Assembly: GCF_001542405.1 (NCBI RefSeq)
Contig: NZ_LNCD01000128.1
Location: forward strand, 1-64,000
Reading direction: 5' to 3'
Source of the DNA: Rhizobium altiplani
Lineage (GTDB): Bacteria > Pseudomonadota > Alphaproteobacteria > Rhizobiales > Rhizobiaceae
DNA length: 64,000 nt
Below are positions 18,863 to 28,286 of this stretch, piece after piece. Numbering within the stretch: position 1 is the first letter of the stretch; every line of letters starts with the position of its first letter. Position numbers and translations under genes: made by a program. Under the pieces are notes generated by a model. The model saw only the letters and a list, made by a program, of their open reading frames with translations. It was not told the DNA's origin and searched no databases.

Positions 18863-19025
18863 GCCGGAGTCCGGAACAAGCGCGTTGCCGCCGCTGAAGG
18901 TTTGGCGTCAAGGCCATCAGCAGACGCAGCTGACGATCGTTGCCGCCTTGGCCGCGGGACCGCGACCAAAATACGATCTGCGAAAAGGCATCGCAAACGC
19001 ACGCGCAGGCTAAGGAGGAGGTAGC

Positions 19026-21350
19026 ATGGTATCCAGTGACAGAAGCCCGTTGTACGCCCTTGGACACTGGGGTATGCATCGCGTTATCCGAGACACTCAA
19101 GGGCAGCCTCAGCTCTTGGCTTGGGAGAAGGACGCGAACCCAAGCCCAATCGGTCTCGATCAGCTCAGCGTGGACGTCGAGGCACTTCGCATCCGTAGGC
19201 CGGCGTTTCGCGAAAGCTGGTTGCGACATGGCCCGGGGTCTCGAACAGACCTCAGAGGGAGTGATCGTTTCGTCGAAGTCTCGTGGGATAAAGCGTTTGA
19301 GCTTACCGGTGCTGAACTCCGGCGCGTCACCGAGACCTATGGCAACAAGGCGATTTTCGGTGGCTCTTATGGCTGGGGAAGTGCCGGCCGCTTCCACCAC
19401 GCATCAAGCCAGATTCACCGGTTCCTCAACGTGATTGGCGGGTATGTCCGTGGTCAGGATTCCTACAGTTACGGCGCGGGATCAGTCATCCTTCCGCACA
19501 TCATCGCGCCGATGGAATATCTCCTCGATCAGCATACGGACTGGGCTACACTCGCCGATAACAGCGATCTTTTCGTTGCTTTCGGCGGCATTCCTCTCAG
19601 AAACACACAAATGACAGCTGGAGGCCCGAGCCGTCACCGGGTACGCGATGCGCTCGCGCTCATGCGGTCGCGTAATGTCCGCTTCATCAACATTAGTCCT
19701 CTGCGTCAGGACATCGATGGAGATGCAGAATGGATAGCTATCAGGCCGAATACCGATGTGGCGTTGATGCTTGCGCTGATCCACGTATTGTTATCGGACA
19801 ATATTGAGGACCGCGATTTTCTCGCGCGCTATTGCACCGGCGCGGCGCAAGTGCGGGAGTACGTTCTCGGAAGGAAAGACGGATTGCCAAAGAGCCCCGA
19901 GTGGGCCTCCACGATAACGGGCGTGCCTGCTAGCCGGATTAGGTCGCTTGCAAGAGAAATGTCCGGCTCCAAGACAATGATAAATGCGTCTTGGTCTCTG
20001 CAACGCCAAAGCCACGGCGAACAATCCTACTGGGCTTTAGTAACCCTGGCGTCTCATATTGGTCAGATAGGACTGCCCGGCGGTGGTTTCGGTCTCGGCT
20101 ACGGCACATTGAACTCTATCGGTTCAAGCGAACTCAGGGTTTCGGGACCGAGATTGTCGCAGGGAGCGAACTCCGTCGAGGAATTCATCCCCGTTGCCCG
20201 GATTTCCGACATGCTGATGAACCCTGGCGCAAGGTTTGACTATGACGGAGGCACTTACGAATATCCAGATATCCGTCTGGTCTATTGGGCAGGAGGAAAT
20301 CCCTTTCATCACCATCAGAACCTGAACCGCCTGATGACAGCGTGGCAGAAGCCCGAGACCATAATCGTTCACGAGCAATTCTGGACGAGCACCGCAAAGG
20401 CGGCCGACATCGTCATGCCGGTTAATACAGCTTTGGAGCGAAATGATCTTGGTTTTGCCTCACGAGAGGGTCAACTGGTCGCGATGCGGAAGATAAAAGA
20501 CGCCGTTGGGGAGTCCAGAAGCGACTTCGAGATCTTTGCAGGTATCGCGTCCGTGATGGGCGTCGGTGAAAAGTACACCGAGGGGCGCACGGCGGATCAG
20601 TGGCTGGAGCATATGTACGACGATTTCAGGTCACGCGTCGGCAGCCAGATACCGCTTCCGTCATTCCACGAGTTTTGGGAGATGGGGCGAGTAGAGTTTC
20701 CCTCGCCCGGAGGTCCTGTTATTCTTCTTGAGCAATTTAGGGCGGACCCAGACGAGCATCCCCTCAACACTCCGTCGCATCGCATCGAACTCTTTTCAGA
20801 CGAAATCGATGGCTTCGGTTACAGCGATTGCCCTGGACAGGCCACCTGGATAGAGCCCTTCGAGTGGCTGGGGGGCGATAAGGCGACTCGATACCCGTTG
20901 CATCTCCTGACTCAGGAACCGCGACGCAGGTTGCATAGCCAGCTCGACCACTCACCATATAGTCGGGAGGGGAAAATCAAGGGGAGAGAACCAGTCCTTA
21001 TGAACGCTCGAGACGCGAAGGTACGGGGCATCAGTGAGAATGATATTGTTCGGATTTACAACGATCGCGGTGCATGTCTGGCCGGCGTGAAAGTCACGCA
21101 AGATCTTGCAGAGAACGTTGCCGTCATGGCGACCGGCGCATGGTTCGATCCCGAAAATTGGGGCGACGGCAACCCGCTGGAGAAGCATGGCAACCCGAAT
21201 GTTCTAACGCTTGACGTCGGTTCGTCCTCCATGACCCAGGCGACGGTGGCTCAGTCGTGCCTTGTGGAAATTGAGCTATTCAACGGCCCTTTGCCCGAGG
21301 TAACCGCTTTCGAGCTTCCCGTATTTACAACTTGCGTATCTAAGGCCTGA
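19026..21350 (+). CDS. bisC: Molybdopterin oxidoreductase, biotin/S-oxide reductase (BisC) type
   Basis: A 774-residue molybdopterin guanine dinucleotide enzyme of the DMSO-reductase family. It lacks the N-terminal [4Fe-4S] cysteine motif and has a serine in the position that ligands molybdenum (YGWGSAGRFHH), the marks of the BisC/TorA/DorA group. No Tat signal is visible, so it is a cytoplasmic enzyme like BisC and unlike periplasmic TMAO or DMSO reductases. AGGAGGAGG 6-14 nt before the ATG is an unusually strong ribosome-binding site. Likely reactions are reduction of an S-oxide or N-oxide. In this operon it may remove the oxide from an imported amine or sulfoxide. Confidence 0.88.
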   Translation: MVSSDRSPLYALGHWGMHRVIRDTQGQPQLLAWEKDANPSPIGLDQLSVDVEALRIRRPAFRESWLRHGPGSRTDLRGSDRFVEVSWDKAFELTGAELRRVTETYGNKAIFGGSYGWGSAGRFHHASSQIHRFLNVIGGYVRGQDSYSYGAGSVILPHIIAPMEYLLDQHTDWATLADNSDLFVAFGGIPLRNTQMTAGGPSRHRVRDALALMRSRNVRFINISPLRQDIDGDAEWIAIRPNTDVALMLALIHVLLSDNIEDRDFLARYCTGAAQVREYVLGRKDGLPKSPEWASTITGVPASRIRSLAREMSGSKTMINASWSLQRQSHGEQSYWALVTLASHIGQIGLPGGGFGLGYGTLNSIGSSELRVSGPRLSQGANSVEEFIPVARISDMLMNPGARFDYDGGTYEYPDIRLVYWAGGNPFHHHQNLNRLMTAWQKPETIIVHEQFWTSTAKAADIVMPVNTALERNDLGFASREGQLVAMRKIKDAVGESRSDFEIFAGIASVMGVGEKYTEGRTADQWLEHMYDDFRSRVGSQIPLPSFHEFWEMGRVEFPSPGGPVILLEQFRADPDEHPLNTPSHRIELFSDEIDGFGYSDCPGQATWIEPFEWLGGDKATRYPLHLLTQEPRRRLHSQLDHSPYSREGKIKGREPVLMNARDAKVRGISENDIVRIYNDRGACLAGVKVTQDLAENVAVMATGAWFDPENWGDGNPLEKHGNPNVLTLDVGSSSMTQATVAQSCLVEIELFNGPLPEVTAFELPVFTTCVSKA

Positions 21351-21633
21351 TCAGAAATCGCTCGCGGCTGGTCAAGGCGGCTTCTGTGAAATGGCTCTTG
21401 GTTGCATAGAGGCTTTGAGGGCAGGTTCCGTTTGATAGCATCCGTCGCTACCGCGGCAAATGTCTTCGAGGGGGCATCACTAGAAGATGGCCGTCTATTG
21501 GATACTGAGTACAGGCCTCCCCCGCAATATAGACATTCAACTGATTGGCATGTAAAGATACCCATGAGTATGAAGCTATCTAGCGGTAGCTGCAACGTCA
21601 CGTCGCTCGTGAGCAGCAATGGAGAGTTACATC

Positions 21634-23058
21634 ATGAAAACTGCGAGTTTGTTCTACATCGATGGGAAATGGGTAGAACCCGCATCCGCCGAAATGAGCG
21701 ATCTAATCGATCCCGCTACCGAAACGCCCTACGCCCGTGCTGCGATGGGGTCGGCGGAGGATGTAGATCGCGCGGCAAAGGCAGCTCGTAGAGCGTTTGC
21801 AAGTTACTCCAAGTCTTCCGTCGAGGAACGTATCGCCCTTCTGGAACGCATTGCAGTGATCTTTGAGCGTCGGCAGCGGGAGTTCGCCGAAACCGTCACT
21901 CAAGAGGTGGGCATGCCGATATCGATTAGCGGCACCGCTCTGATCGATTGGTGCAAAGCCCACACTGCTGCCACCATCGAAATTCTCAGGAAGTTCGAGT
22001 TCGCCGAGAAGCTCGGGACAACCACGGTCTACAAGGAGCCGATTGGTGTCGTGGGCATGATAACCCCGTGGAATTGGCCGATCGGGCAGATCTTCACCAA
22101 AATTTTGCCGGCACTTGCAACCGGCTGCACCATGGTGTTGAAGCCGAGCCAGCTCACTCCGCTTGATGCTGTCCTTGTTGCCGAGGTCTTGGATGAGGCC
22201 GGGGTGCCTGCGGGTGTATTCAATCTCGTTAACGGCGAAGGTCATACGGTCGGGGATGCGATCTCAACGCACCCGGAGATTGACATGGTCTCGTTTACGG
22301 GGTCGACCCGAGCCGGTATCCAGATCGGAAAGGCGTCAGCCGATACCATAAAACGTGTCGTGACTGAGCTTGGTGGAAAGTCTGCAAACATTATCCTGGA
22401 TGACGCGGACTTCCCGACCGCTATCGAGAGTGCTGTTGCAGGCTGCTTCTTCATCAACGGTCAGGCCTGCGACGCTGGAACTCGTCTGCTGGTTCCGCGC
22501 GGTCGCGTGGAGGAAACCCTCAAACTCGCAGCCGCCGCGGCTGAGAGGAACGTTATCGGTTCGCCGGCCGATCCCAAGACGACGCTTGGGCCGGTCATAA
22601 ACAAAAATCAGTTTGAACGGGTACAACATTTAATACTCACTGCGCTCGACGAGGGTGCCAGCCTAGTCACTGGCGGGTTAGGACGTCCGGACGGACTTAA
22701 GGCCGGGTACTATGTGAAGCCGACGATTTTTGCGAATGTCGAGCCATCGATGACGGTTTATCGCGAGGAGATCTTCGGCCCAGTGCTGAGCGTCATAGCC
22801 TATGACGATCTGGATGACGCTATCCGAATCGCAAACGATACCGTCTACGGCCTGGCTGCGCACATCACCGGGAAAGACATGGATGTAGTTCAACGTCTAG
22901 CCAGGGAAGTCCGGGCCGGATCGGTATTCGTGAATTCCCCCGATCTTGATCCCATGGCTCCGTTCGGTGGCTACCGCCAATCAGGCAACGGGCGCGAGAA
23001 CGGCGAATATGGCTTTCATGACTTCCTCGAGGTCAAAGCCGTCGTAGGCCACGGCTAG
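21634..23058 (+). CDS. NAD(P)-dependent aldehyde dehydrogenase
   Basis: A 474-residue aldehyde dehydrogenase. The general base is E245 in TELGGKSANI, and the nucleophile is C279 in GQACDAG, where D replaces the more usual T. Cofactor-site elements PWNWPIGQ and FTGSTRAG are present, and the C-terminus PFGGYRQSGNGRE is complete. GGAGAG 8 nt upstream favours the ATG at 21634 over the one at 21619. The enzyme would oxidise the aldehyde made by the GMC oxidoreductase or the aminotransferase upstream. The 283-bp gap before it may carry its own promoter. Confidence 0.9.
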   Translation: MKTASLFYIDGKWVEPASAEMSDLIDPATETPYARAAMGSAEDVDRAAKAARRAFASYSKSSVEERIALLERIAVIFERRQREFAETVTQEVGMPISISGTALIDWCKAHTAATIEILRKFEFAEKLGTTTVYKEPIGVVGMITPWNWPIGQIFTKILPALATGCTMVLKPSQLTPLDAVLVAEVLDEAGVPAGVFNLVNGEGHTVGDAISTHPEIDMVSFTGSTRAGIQIGKASADTIKRVVTELGGKSANIILDDADFPTAIESAVAGCFFINGQACDAGTRLLVPRGRVEETLKLAAAAAERNVIGSPADPKTTLGPVINKNQFERVQHLILTALDEGASLVTGGLGRPDGLKAGYYVKPTIFANVEPSMTVYREEIFGPVLSVIAYDDLDDAIRIANDTVYGLAAHITGKDMDVVQRLAREVRAGSVFVNSPDLDPMAPFGGYRQSGNGRENGEYGFHDFLEVKAVVGHG

Positions 23059-23788
23059 GCAGACGAGCCAAGCGGGTTGATGAAGCGTGGCGGGCCCCTG
23101 ACGTATTATGCTTCGTCAGTACACAGTTATAGTAGGAAGCCCAGCCATTCCCGGATTCATACCGTCTCTCGGAGGTTGGAGGCTTTGGCCGCTCTCGTCC
23201 AAAAGAACTTGGTGTTGCCTCTTGATCGTTCGAGCTAATTTCGGGAAACCAGACCTTCGGAGTATCGGGCTCGCTTCCTCTGTCCCGTCTCGAACGGCAA
23301 TGATGCATCAACTAGGTCATCTCGAAAATATCGCCGTCTCCGTTTGCCATGGAGGTCGTCAAGGTTGAGATGGCATCTATCGCCAGCTTATCCCCATCGA
23401 GACCAAAATGAAGCATGATGTCAACTAGGCGTAGCTGACAAAGGAGCCGGCATACGCTTGCTCGTGGATAGTAAACTCCTATCAGTGGATTGCGGCCGCA
23501 AGCCCCGCCATCTGCGTGCTTACGCCTGCATCGATGATTGATGATCGTTGTGTGGAGACATGCTGCCGGGACGGTTTTCATAACCGACTTGGAGGCTAAA
23601 CCATGTTTCCCGAAGCGCAGTAATCCTCCTTTAAGATAGTTGACATTCAGGTAATCAGCGCTAAGCTGACTAGCGCGTTCAAAAAAGCTTCTGATTAGTA
23701 TGTAAATGGTCGGATAGCGTACGCAGGGGACATTGACTAGTTCGATCGGCGGTTCTGACCCGCTTGTTCGACAAAACACGGGAGAAAA
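23059..23788 (+). other. Long intergenic region, no recognised gene
   Basis: 730 bp between the aldehyde dehydrogenase and the polyamine-type importer. The minus strand has a short open stretch near 23312-23480, but I recognise no family. The last 150 bp are AT-richer and presumably hold the promoter of the importer operon. CTTCT-gatt-AGTAT at 23688-23701 resembles the TetR-type palindrome at 8/10 positions, but it lacks a clear partner site. Confidence 0.5.
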
Positions 23789-24847
23789 ATGATGTTGAGC
23801 AGCGTCAAAATGGCCGTCACCACAGCCGTGAGCGTAATCGCGTTGTCTGTTGGTGCTGCGAACGCGGCAGAAACGATCACTTTCATGACGTTCAGCGGAT
23901 ACTATCCACCTAAGATTTTCGAAGAGTTCGAAGCTGCCACCGGTATCCACGTCGATCTCACTGAAGTCGCAACGAACGAGGAGGGTATGGGCAAGCTGAT
24001 GGCATCGAACGGCACTGGGTTCGACGCGATTATCTTCTCGTCGCCGTTTGTGACTGCGCTCCAGAAGCTCGACATGCTGAGTGAAATCGATCACTCCAAG
24101 ATTCCGAATATGAAGAATCTATACCCTGAAGCTGAGAAGCTGGCGTTCGACCCGGGTCTTAAATACTCCGTTCCCTACGCTTGGGGAACCTTCGGCATTT
24201 GCTATCGCGACGATATGCTCAAGAAGAAGCCCGTCAGCTGGAACGATCTTCTCAAGCCCGACGATGAGATGAAGGGCAAGTTCACTCTCGTACCCGACGA
24301 GCGCTGGTTCTTGGAGCCGGCTCAACTGGTGAGCGGGCTCTCGATCAACGACGTTTCCGAACAAGCTCTAGAAAAGATTCGTCCGTTGCTCATTGAAGCC
24401 AAGAAGAACGCTCTCGCGTTCGATAACTTCACCATGGGAAGCCGTCTGGTTTCGGGCGAGATCGTTGCGGCGGCAACCTGGGAAGCCTGGTGCACAATGG
24501 CCATGCGCGACGGCGGTGGCGATAACCTTAAGTATGTCATACCGAAGGAGGGCACCGATACCTTCGTCGACGGCTTCGTCATTCCCAAGAAGGCAGAGCA
24601 TAAAGAGGCCGCGGAGAAGTTTATCAATTTCATCCTCGAAGCTGACCACCATGCGTGGATGACTACGCAGCTGCTTTACAAAATTCCCAATAAGGCAGCG
24701 ATGGACTCGGTCGATCCCGAACTCATTAAGAAGTACCCACCGCTTCAGATGTCCGCTCAGGACCTCTTGAAGAACGAGATACTTTCCGATCTCGGCCCGG
24801 ATGCGCCGCGCGTTTCGAAGTTCGTGACCGAGATCATGTCTCAGTAA
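23789..24847 (+). CDS. Spermidine/putrescine-type ABC binding protein (PotD-like)
   Basis: A 352-residue SBP_bac_8/PotD-like periplasmic protein. It has a signal peptide ending ANA-AE, then FMTFSGYYPPKIFEEFEAATGI, the family opening, and VPYAWGTFGICYRDD and FVDGFVIPKKAEHKEAA in the second lobe. These proteins bind polyamines or other cationic or opine-like amines and hand them to a PotB/PotC channel. It starts a four-gene importer operon. The ligand is not predictable from sequence alone. Confidence 0.88.
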   Translation: MMLSSVKMAVTTAVSVIALSVGAANAAETITFMTFSGYYPPKIFEEFEAATGIHVDLTEVATNEEGMGKLMASNGTGFDAIIFSSPFVTALQKLDMLSEIDHSKIPNMKNLYPEAEKLAFDPGLKYSVPYAWGTFGICYRDDMLKKKPVSWNDLLKPDDEMKGKFTLVPDERWFLEPAQLVSGLSINDVSEQALEKIRPLLIEAKKNALAFDNFTMGSRLVSGEIVAAATWEAWCTMAMRDGGGDNLKYVIPKEGTDTFVDGFVIPKKAEHKEAAEKFINFILEADHHAWMTTQLLYKIPNKAAMDSVDPELIKKYPPLQMSAQDLLKNEILSDLGPDAPRVSKFVTEIMSQ

Positions 24848-24998
24848 CCGCCTTGCGGGGACGGAGTTTGACTCCGTTCCCGATTGCCAAGGTTGAAAGG
24901 CGAGGTCACGGCCGCGGTTTCGACCGGCTTTATGCAAAAAATTGGTGCCGATTGAGCAATGTCTCCGACGTTCGCGGATCAGCATGGGAACAAATCTT

Positions 24999-25862
24999 AT
25001 GAACAGGAAACTGGGTCCATATCTGCTGGCCGCGCCCGGTCTCGCGTGGTGGATGTTCTTTTTGATCATCCCCTGCGCGCTTGTACTGGCGTACGCCTTT
25101 ATGGAGCGGGGCACCTACGGTGGTGTCATCCCGAACTTCAATCTCGAGAACCTCGTCCGCGCATTCAACGGGCTCTATCTTGAGATTTTCATACGGTCAG
25201 CACGGATCGCCATTGAGTCTGCCCTAATATCTCTGCTCATTGGGTATCCCGCTGCGCTCGCGATCTCGCGCGCTCCGAGAAGATGGCAGATGCCGCTTCT
25301 GTTTCTGGTTATCCTCCCTTTCTGGAGCAACTACCTGATCAGAACCTATGCCTGGATTGTACTTCTCAACCGCGCAGGCATCGTGAACCAGGTCATGATG
25401 GCCACTGGGATCATCCACGAGCCGTTGACCCTGATCTACAACGAGTCGGCGGTTGTCATAGGTTTCGTCTACAACTATCTGCCATTCGTCATTCTGACGG
25501 TGTTCGCGTCTATTCAGCGCCTCAACCCGGAGCTGACCGAGGCGAGCGAGGATCTTGGTGCAAGTGCGTGGCAAACGCTTCGCCGCGTAACCATCCCGCT
25601 TACGATGCCCGGCATCGCTGCGGGCGGCGTCTTCGTTTTCGTGCTGTCGATCGGAAACTTCGTCACGCCGCAGTTACTTGGTGGTGGACGAATGAAGATG
25701 GTCGGCAATCTTATTCAGGATCAATTCGCGTCTGCGCGTGACTGGCCGTTCGGATCTGCGCTAGCTCTGGTCCTTATAACCATCATGTTGGCACTGCTCG
25801 CTATTCAAGCCCGAATACAGCAGGGTGTCCGGAACGTCGAGAAGGAGCAGGAGGTTGCGTAA
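24999..25862 (+). CDS. PotB-like ABC permease
   Basis: A 287-residue inner-membrane permease with six predicted membrane segments. The coupling loop is LTEASEDLGASAWQTLRRVTIPLTMPGI, and the region RTYAWIVLLNRAGIVNQ is typical of PotB. The start is uncertain: ATG at 24999 (a weak GGGA 9 nt before) or ATG at 24984. Either one falls just before the first membrane segment. The stop lies inside the beginning of the next permease gene. Confidence 0.88.
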   Translation: MNRKLGPYLLAAPGLAWWMFFLIIPCALVLAYAFMERGTYGGVIPNFNLENLVRAFNGLYLEIFIRSARIAIESALISLLIGYPAALAISRAPRRWQMPLLFLVILPFWSNYLIRTYAWIVLLNRAGIVNQVMMATGIIHEPLTLIYNESAVVIGFVYNYLPFVILTVFASIQRLNPELTEASEDLGASAWQTLRRVTIPLTMPGIAAGGVFVFVLSIGNFVTPQLLGGGRMKMVGNLIQDQFASARDWPFGSALALVLITIMLALLAIQARIQQGVRNVEKEQEVA

Positions 25863-26637
25863 CAAAAATAGACTTCTCTTCATTCATCTCGGTGCGACGC
25901 TCGCGTTTCTTTACGTGCCGATCCTCATCCTCGTTGTCCTGAGCTTCAACTCCTCGGGTTTGCCTACGGTCTGGGGCGGCTTCTCGCTTCAATGGTACGT
26001 GAAACTGGCAAATGATCAAAACATTATTCGTCCGATGATCCATACGCTGATCGTTGGTGGGACAGCGGCGCTGCTTTCAACCATCATTGGTACGATGTTG
26101 GCGCTCGGGGTTGAGCGGATGCGACCCTCTGTTCTCCTTGACGGCCTTCTACTGACTCCCATGGTCATCCCGGATATCGTCCTGGCAATTTCACTGCTGA
26201 GCTTCTTTGTTCTCGTCAATTTGACGCTTGGACTTCACACCATCGTCATCTCGCACGTAGTTTTCTGCATTGCGTTCGTCACTGCCATTGTCAGGGCCCG
26301 CCTTGACGGTTTTGACTCGTCGCTATTGGAGGCCTCCACCGACCTCGGTGCCGGAAGCTTCACGACGTTCCGGAGAGTGACGCTGCCGTTGATCATGCCT
26401 GGCATCGTCGCAGGTGCGCTACTATCCTTCACGATGTCGTTCGACGAATACATGATCGCGTCCTTCACCGCCGGCTCTTCCAGCGCATCGGAGACGCTTC
26501 CGATGCACATCTACTCGATGCTAAGGTTTGGCGTGAAGCCCGACATCAACGCTCTTGCCGCTCTGACGCTGGCTATCAGCTTTCTTTTGGTATTCGCCGC
26601 TCAGCGGTTCAATAAGGGGGTCTTCGAAGACCTATGA
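25855..26637 (+). CDS. PotC-like ABC permease (TTG start)
   Basis: A 260-residue PotC-like permease with the coupling loop LLEASTDLGAGSFTTFRRVTLPLIMPGI. The best start is TTG at 25855: AAGGAG at 25842-25847 has good spacing, the start overlaps the PotB-like gene by 8 nt, and the N-terminus then matches the family length. A GTG at 25825 is possible but lies deep inside the upstream gene. The stop overlaps the ATPase gene by 4 nt. Confidence 0.85.
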   Translation: MRNKNRLLFIHLGATLAFLYVPILILVVLSFNSSGLPTVWGGFSLQWYVKLANDQNIIRPMIHTLIVGGTAALLSTIIGTMLALGVERMRPSVLLDGLLLTPMVIPDIVLAISLLSFFVLVNLTLGLHTIVISHVVFCIAFVTAIVRARLDGFDSSLLEASTDLGAGSFTTFRRVTLPLIMPGIVAGALLSFTMSFDEYMIASFTAGSSSASETLPMHIYSMLRFGVKPDINALAALTLAISFLLVFAAQRFNKGVFEDL

Positions 26638-27698
26638 CCACACCCAAAGTAATCCAACTCAACAACATTGTCCTCAAGTACGGCAACTACACCGCGATCG
26701 ACAATGTCTCCGTCGATTTGGCAGAGGGCGAGTTCTTTGCGCTGCTGGGTCCTTCCGGCTGCGGCAAGTCTTCGCTCCTGCGCATCGTCGCGGGGTTTGT
26801 CGAGCCAAATTCTGGCGAAGTTCTCCTTGATGGCAAGGACATGACAAACGTCCCAGCCCGGCGTCGCCCTATCAACATGATGTTCCAGTCCTATGCGCTG
26901 TTCCCACACATGAGCGTCGAGCAGAACGTGCGCTATGGTCTTGAAATGGCAAGGCTACCCTCGGCTGAAATTAAACAGAGGGTCGCAGAGATACTCGAAA
27001 CTACCCATCTGACCACCATGGCGGGTCGCCGTCCGAACCAGCTATCCGGCGGACAAAGACAGCGTGTTGCCCTTGCGCGGGCGTTGGTCATGAGGCCGCG
27101 AGTCCTGCTCCTGGATGAGCCTCTTGGAGCACTGGACAAAAAGCTCCGCGAAGCAATGCAACTGGAACTCAAGCGCCTGCAGCATGAGATGGGACTGACG
27201 TTCGTTGTCGTTACCCATGACCAAGAGGAGGCGCTCGTTATGGCCGACCGCATCGCACTCATGCGTGCCGGCAAGATCGAACAGGTCGGAACCGCCGCCG
27301 AGCTTTACGAACGGCCAGCTTCTAAATTTGTCGCGGACTTCATTGGGCGTACGAACTTCTTTGACGGCGTCGCAAAAGGCCGAAAGATCGGAGTCCAGCA
27401 GCTCGGTGAGCTTACGGGCGACGTCGATGCAGTTGGGACGGTGACCTATTCGATCCGACCGGAGTGGATACGCCTTTATAACGACCGTCCGGCAGACTTC
27501 GACAATTGTCTCGAGGGTGTTGTCGAGGAAGTCAATTACCACGGCCAGAACGAAAACGTACTGGTCCGCCTGCCAGGGCAGTCACAACTTGTGACGGCCC
27601 TGAGGCCTGCTAATCAAATGCTTCCCGTCACGGTATCTCGTGGCGGCAAAATCTGGCTCGCGTGGAACGGCAAGGACTCACGCGTTTTGAGCCAGTAA
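26634..27698 (+). CDS. PotA-like ABC ATPase
   Basis: A 354-residue ATPase with Walker A GPSGCGKSS, Q-loop MMFQSYALFPHMSVEQN, signature LSGGQRQR, Walker B VLLLDEPLGALD and switch VVVTHDQEEAL. A TOBE domain at about 270-350 marks the polyamine/opine/sulfate importer class. It is the last gene of the operon. The only mobile DNA nearby begins 98 bp after its stop. All catalytic motifs are intact. Confidence 0.92.
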   Translation: MTTPKVIQLNNIVLKYGNYTAIDNVSVDLAEGEFFALLGPSGCGKSSLLRIVAGFVEPNSGEVLLDGKDMTNVPARRRPINMMFQSYALFPHMSVEQNVRYGLEMARLPSAEIKQRVAEILETTHLTTMAGRRPNQLSGGQRQRVALARALVMRPRVLLLDEPLGALDKKLREAMQLELKRLQHEMGLTFVVVTHDQEEALVMADRIALMRAGKIEQVGTAAELYERPASKFVADFIGRTNFFDGVAKGRKIGVQQLGELTGDVDAVGTVTYSIRPEWIRLYNDRPADFDNCLEGVVEEVNYHGQNENVLVRLPGQSQLVTALRPANQMLPVTVSRGGKIWLAWNGKDSRVLSQ

Positions 27699-27795
27699 GG
27701 CGGGGGAGGCAGGCCTCGCGAAAATGCCGATGTCAGCTCTCTTGCCCGAACGAACCGGACCGGACCATGCAAACTTTGATCCCATTCGCCTCCGG

Positions 27796-28051
27796 GTGTC
27801 GTTTGGCATTTAATCGTAAGAATAAGCCTGCGAGCAGGTGATGGCACCTAATTTGAGATTCTTCGGCGCGATTTTCGGCGCTTGACACCCTCTGAGTCGG
27901 CCATAACCATTTGTGCTATCTTAGCATTTCTGATGAAGCTTAGCCGCGTCCAGGCATCTTTTCTATGGCGGCGAATCTCACATTAACTGCCAAAATCGAA
28001 GCCGGAATCTCAAATTAGGTGCCCAATCTCAATTCAAGTGCCGCGCTATGT
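27796..28051 (+). repeat. IS21-type element end, copy 1
   Basis: This 256-bp stretch is repeated almost exactly at 43191-43447. It starts with TGTCGTTTGGCATTTAATCG and holds a series of spaced repeats of the form AATCTCA-ATTA-GTGCC (one inverted near the left end, three direct at the right). Such repeated transposase-binding motifs near the terminus are characteristic of IS21-family ends. The similarity stops at CTATGT, and no matching right end follows here. Between this point and the IS1111 transposase at 28287 lies about 235 bp of unassigned DNA. Confidence 0.65.
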
Positions 28052-28286
28052 GATCATGTCCCAGGGAGTGGTGTAGGTGGCGGCTTTGGTCGCCGCGTTC
28101 TCCGGCATGGGCCGGGATGATCAGCGCGCCACGGCTGCCAAGCTGATGAGCGGATCATCGCTCATCTGGCTGATGGTTCCCAGCGTCATGTATCTGGCGC
28201 GCTGGACAGCCCATTTGATGGCATGGACCGCTCCCGTCCCCTCAGCGAAGATGGCGGACGTCTTTCAGCCAAGAAGGAACGTTTTC

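Noticed and set aside
23688..23701. TetR-type operator before the PotD-like gene
   Set aside because: CTTCT-gatt-AGTAT matches 8/10 but has no partner at 20-21 bp, and one such match in 730 bp can arise by chance.
28077..28286. Longer reading frame upstream of the IS1111 transposase
   Set aside because: The frame stays open from 28077, but the added residues do not resemble the family start. The ATG at 28287 has a ribosome-binding site and begins with the conserved VTVGLDLAK.
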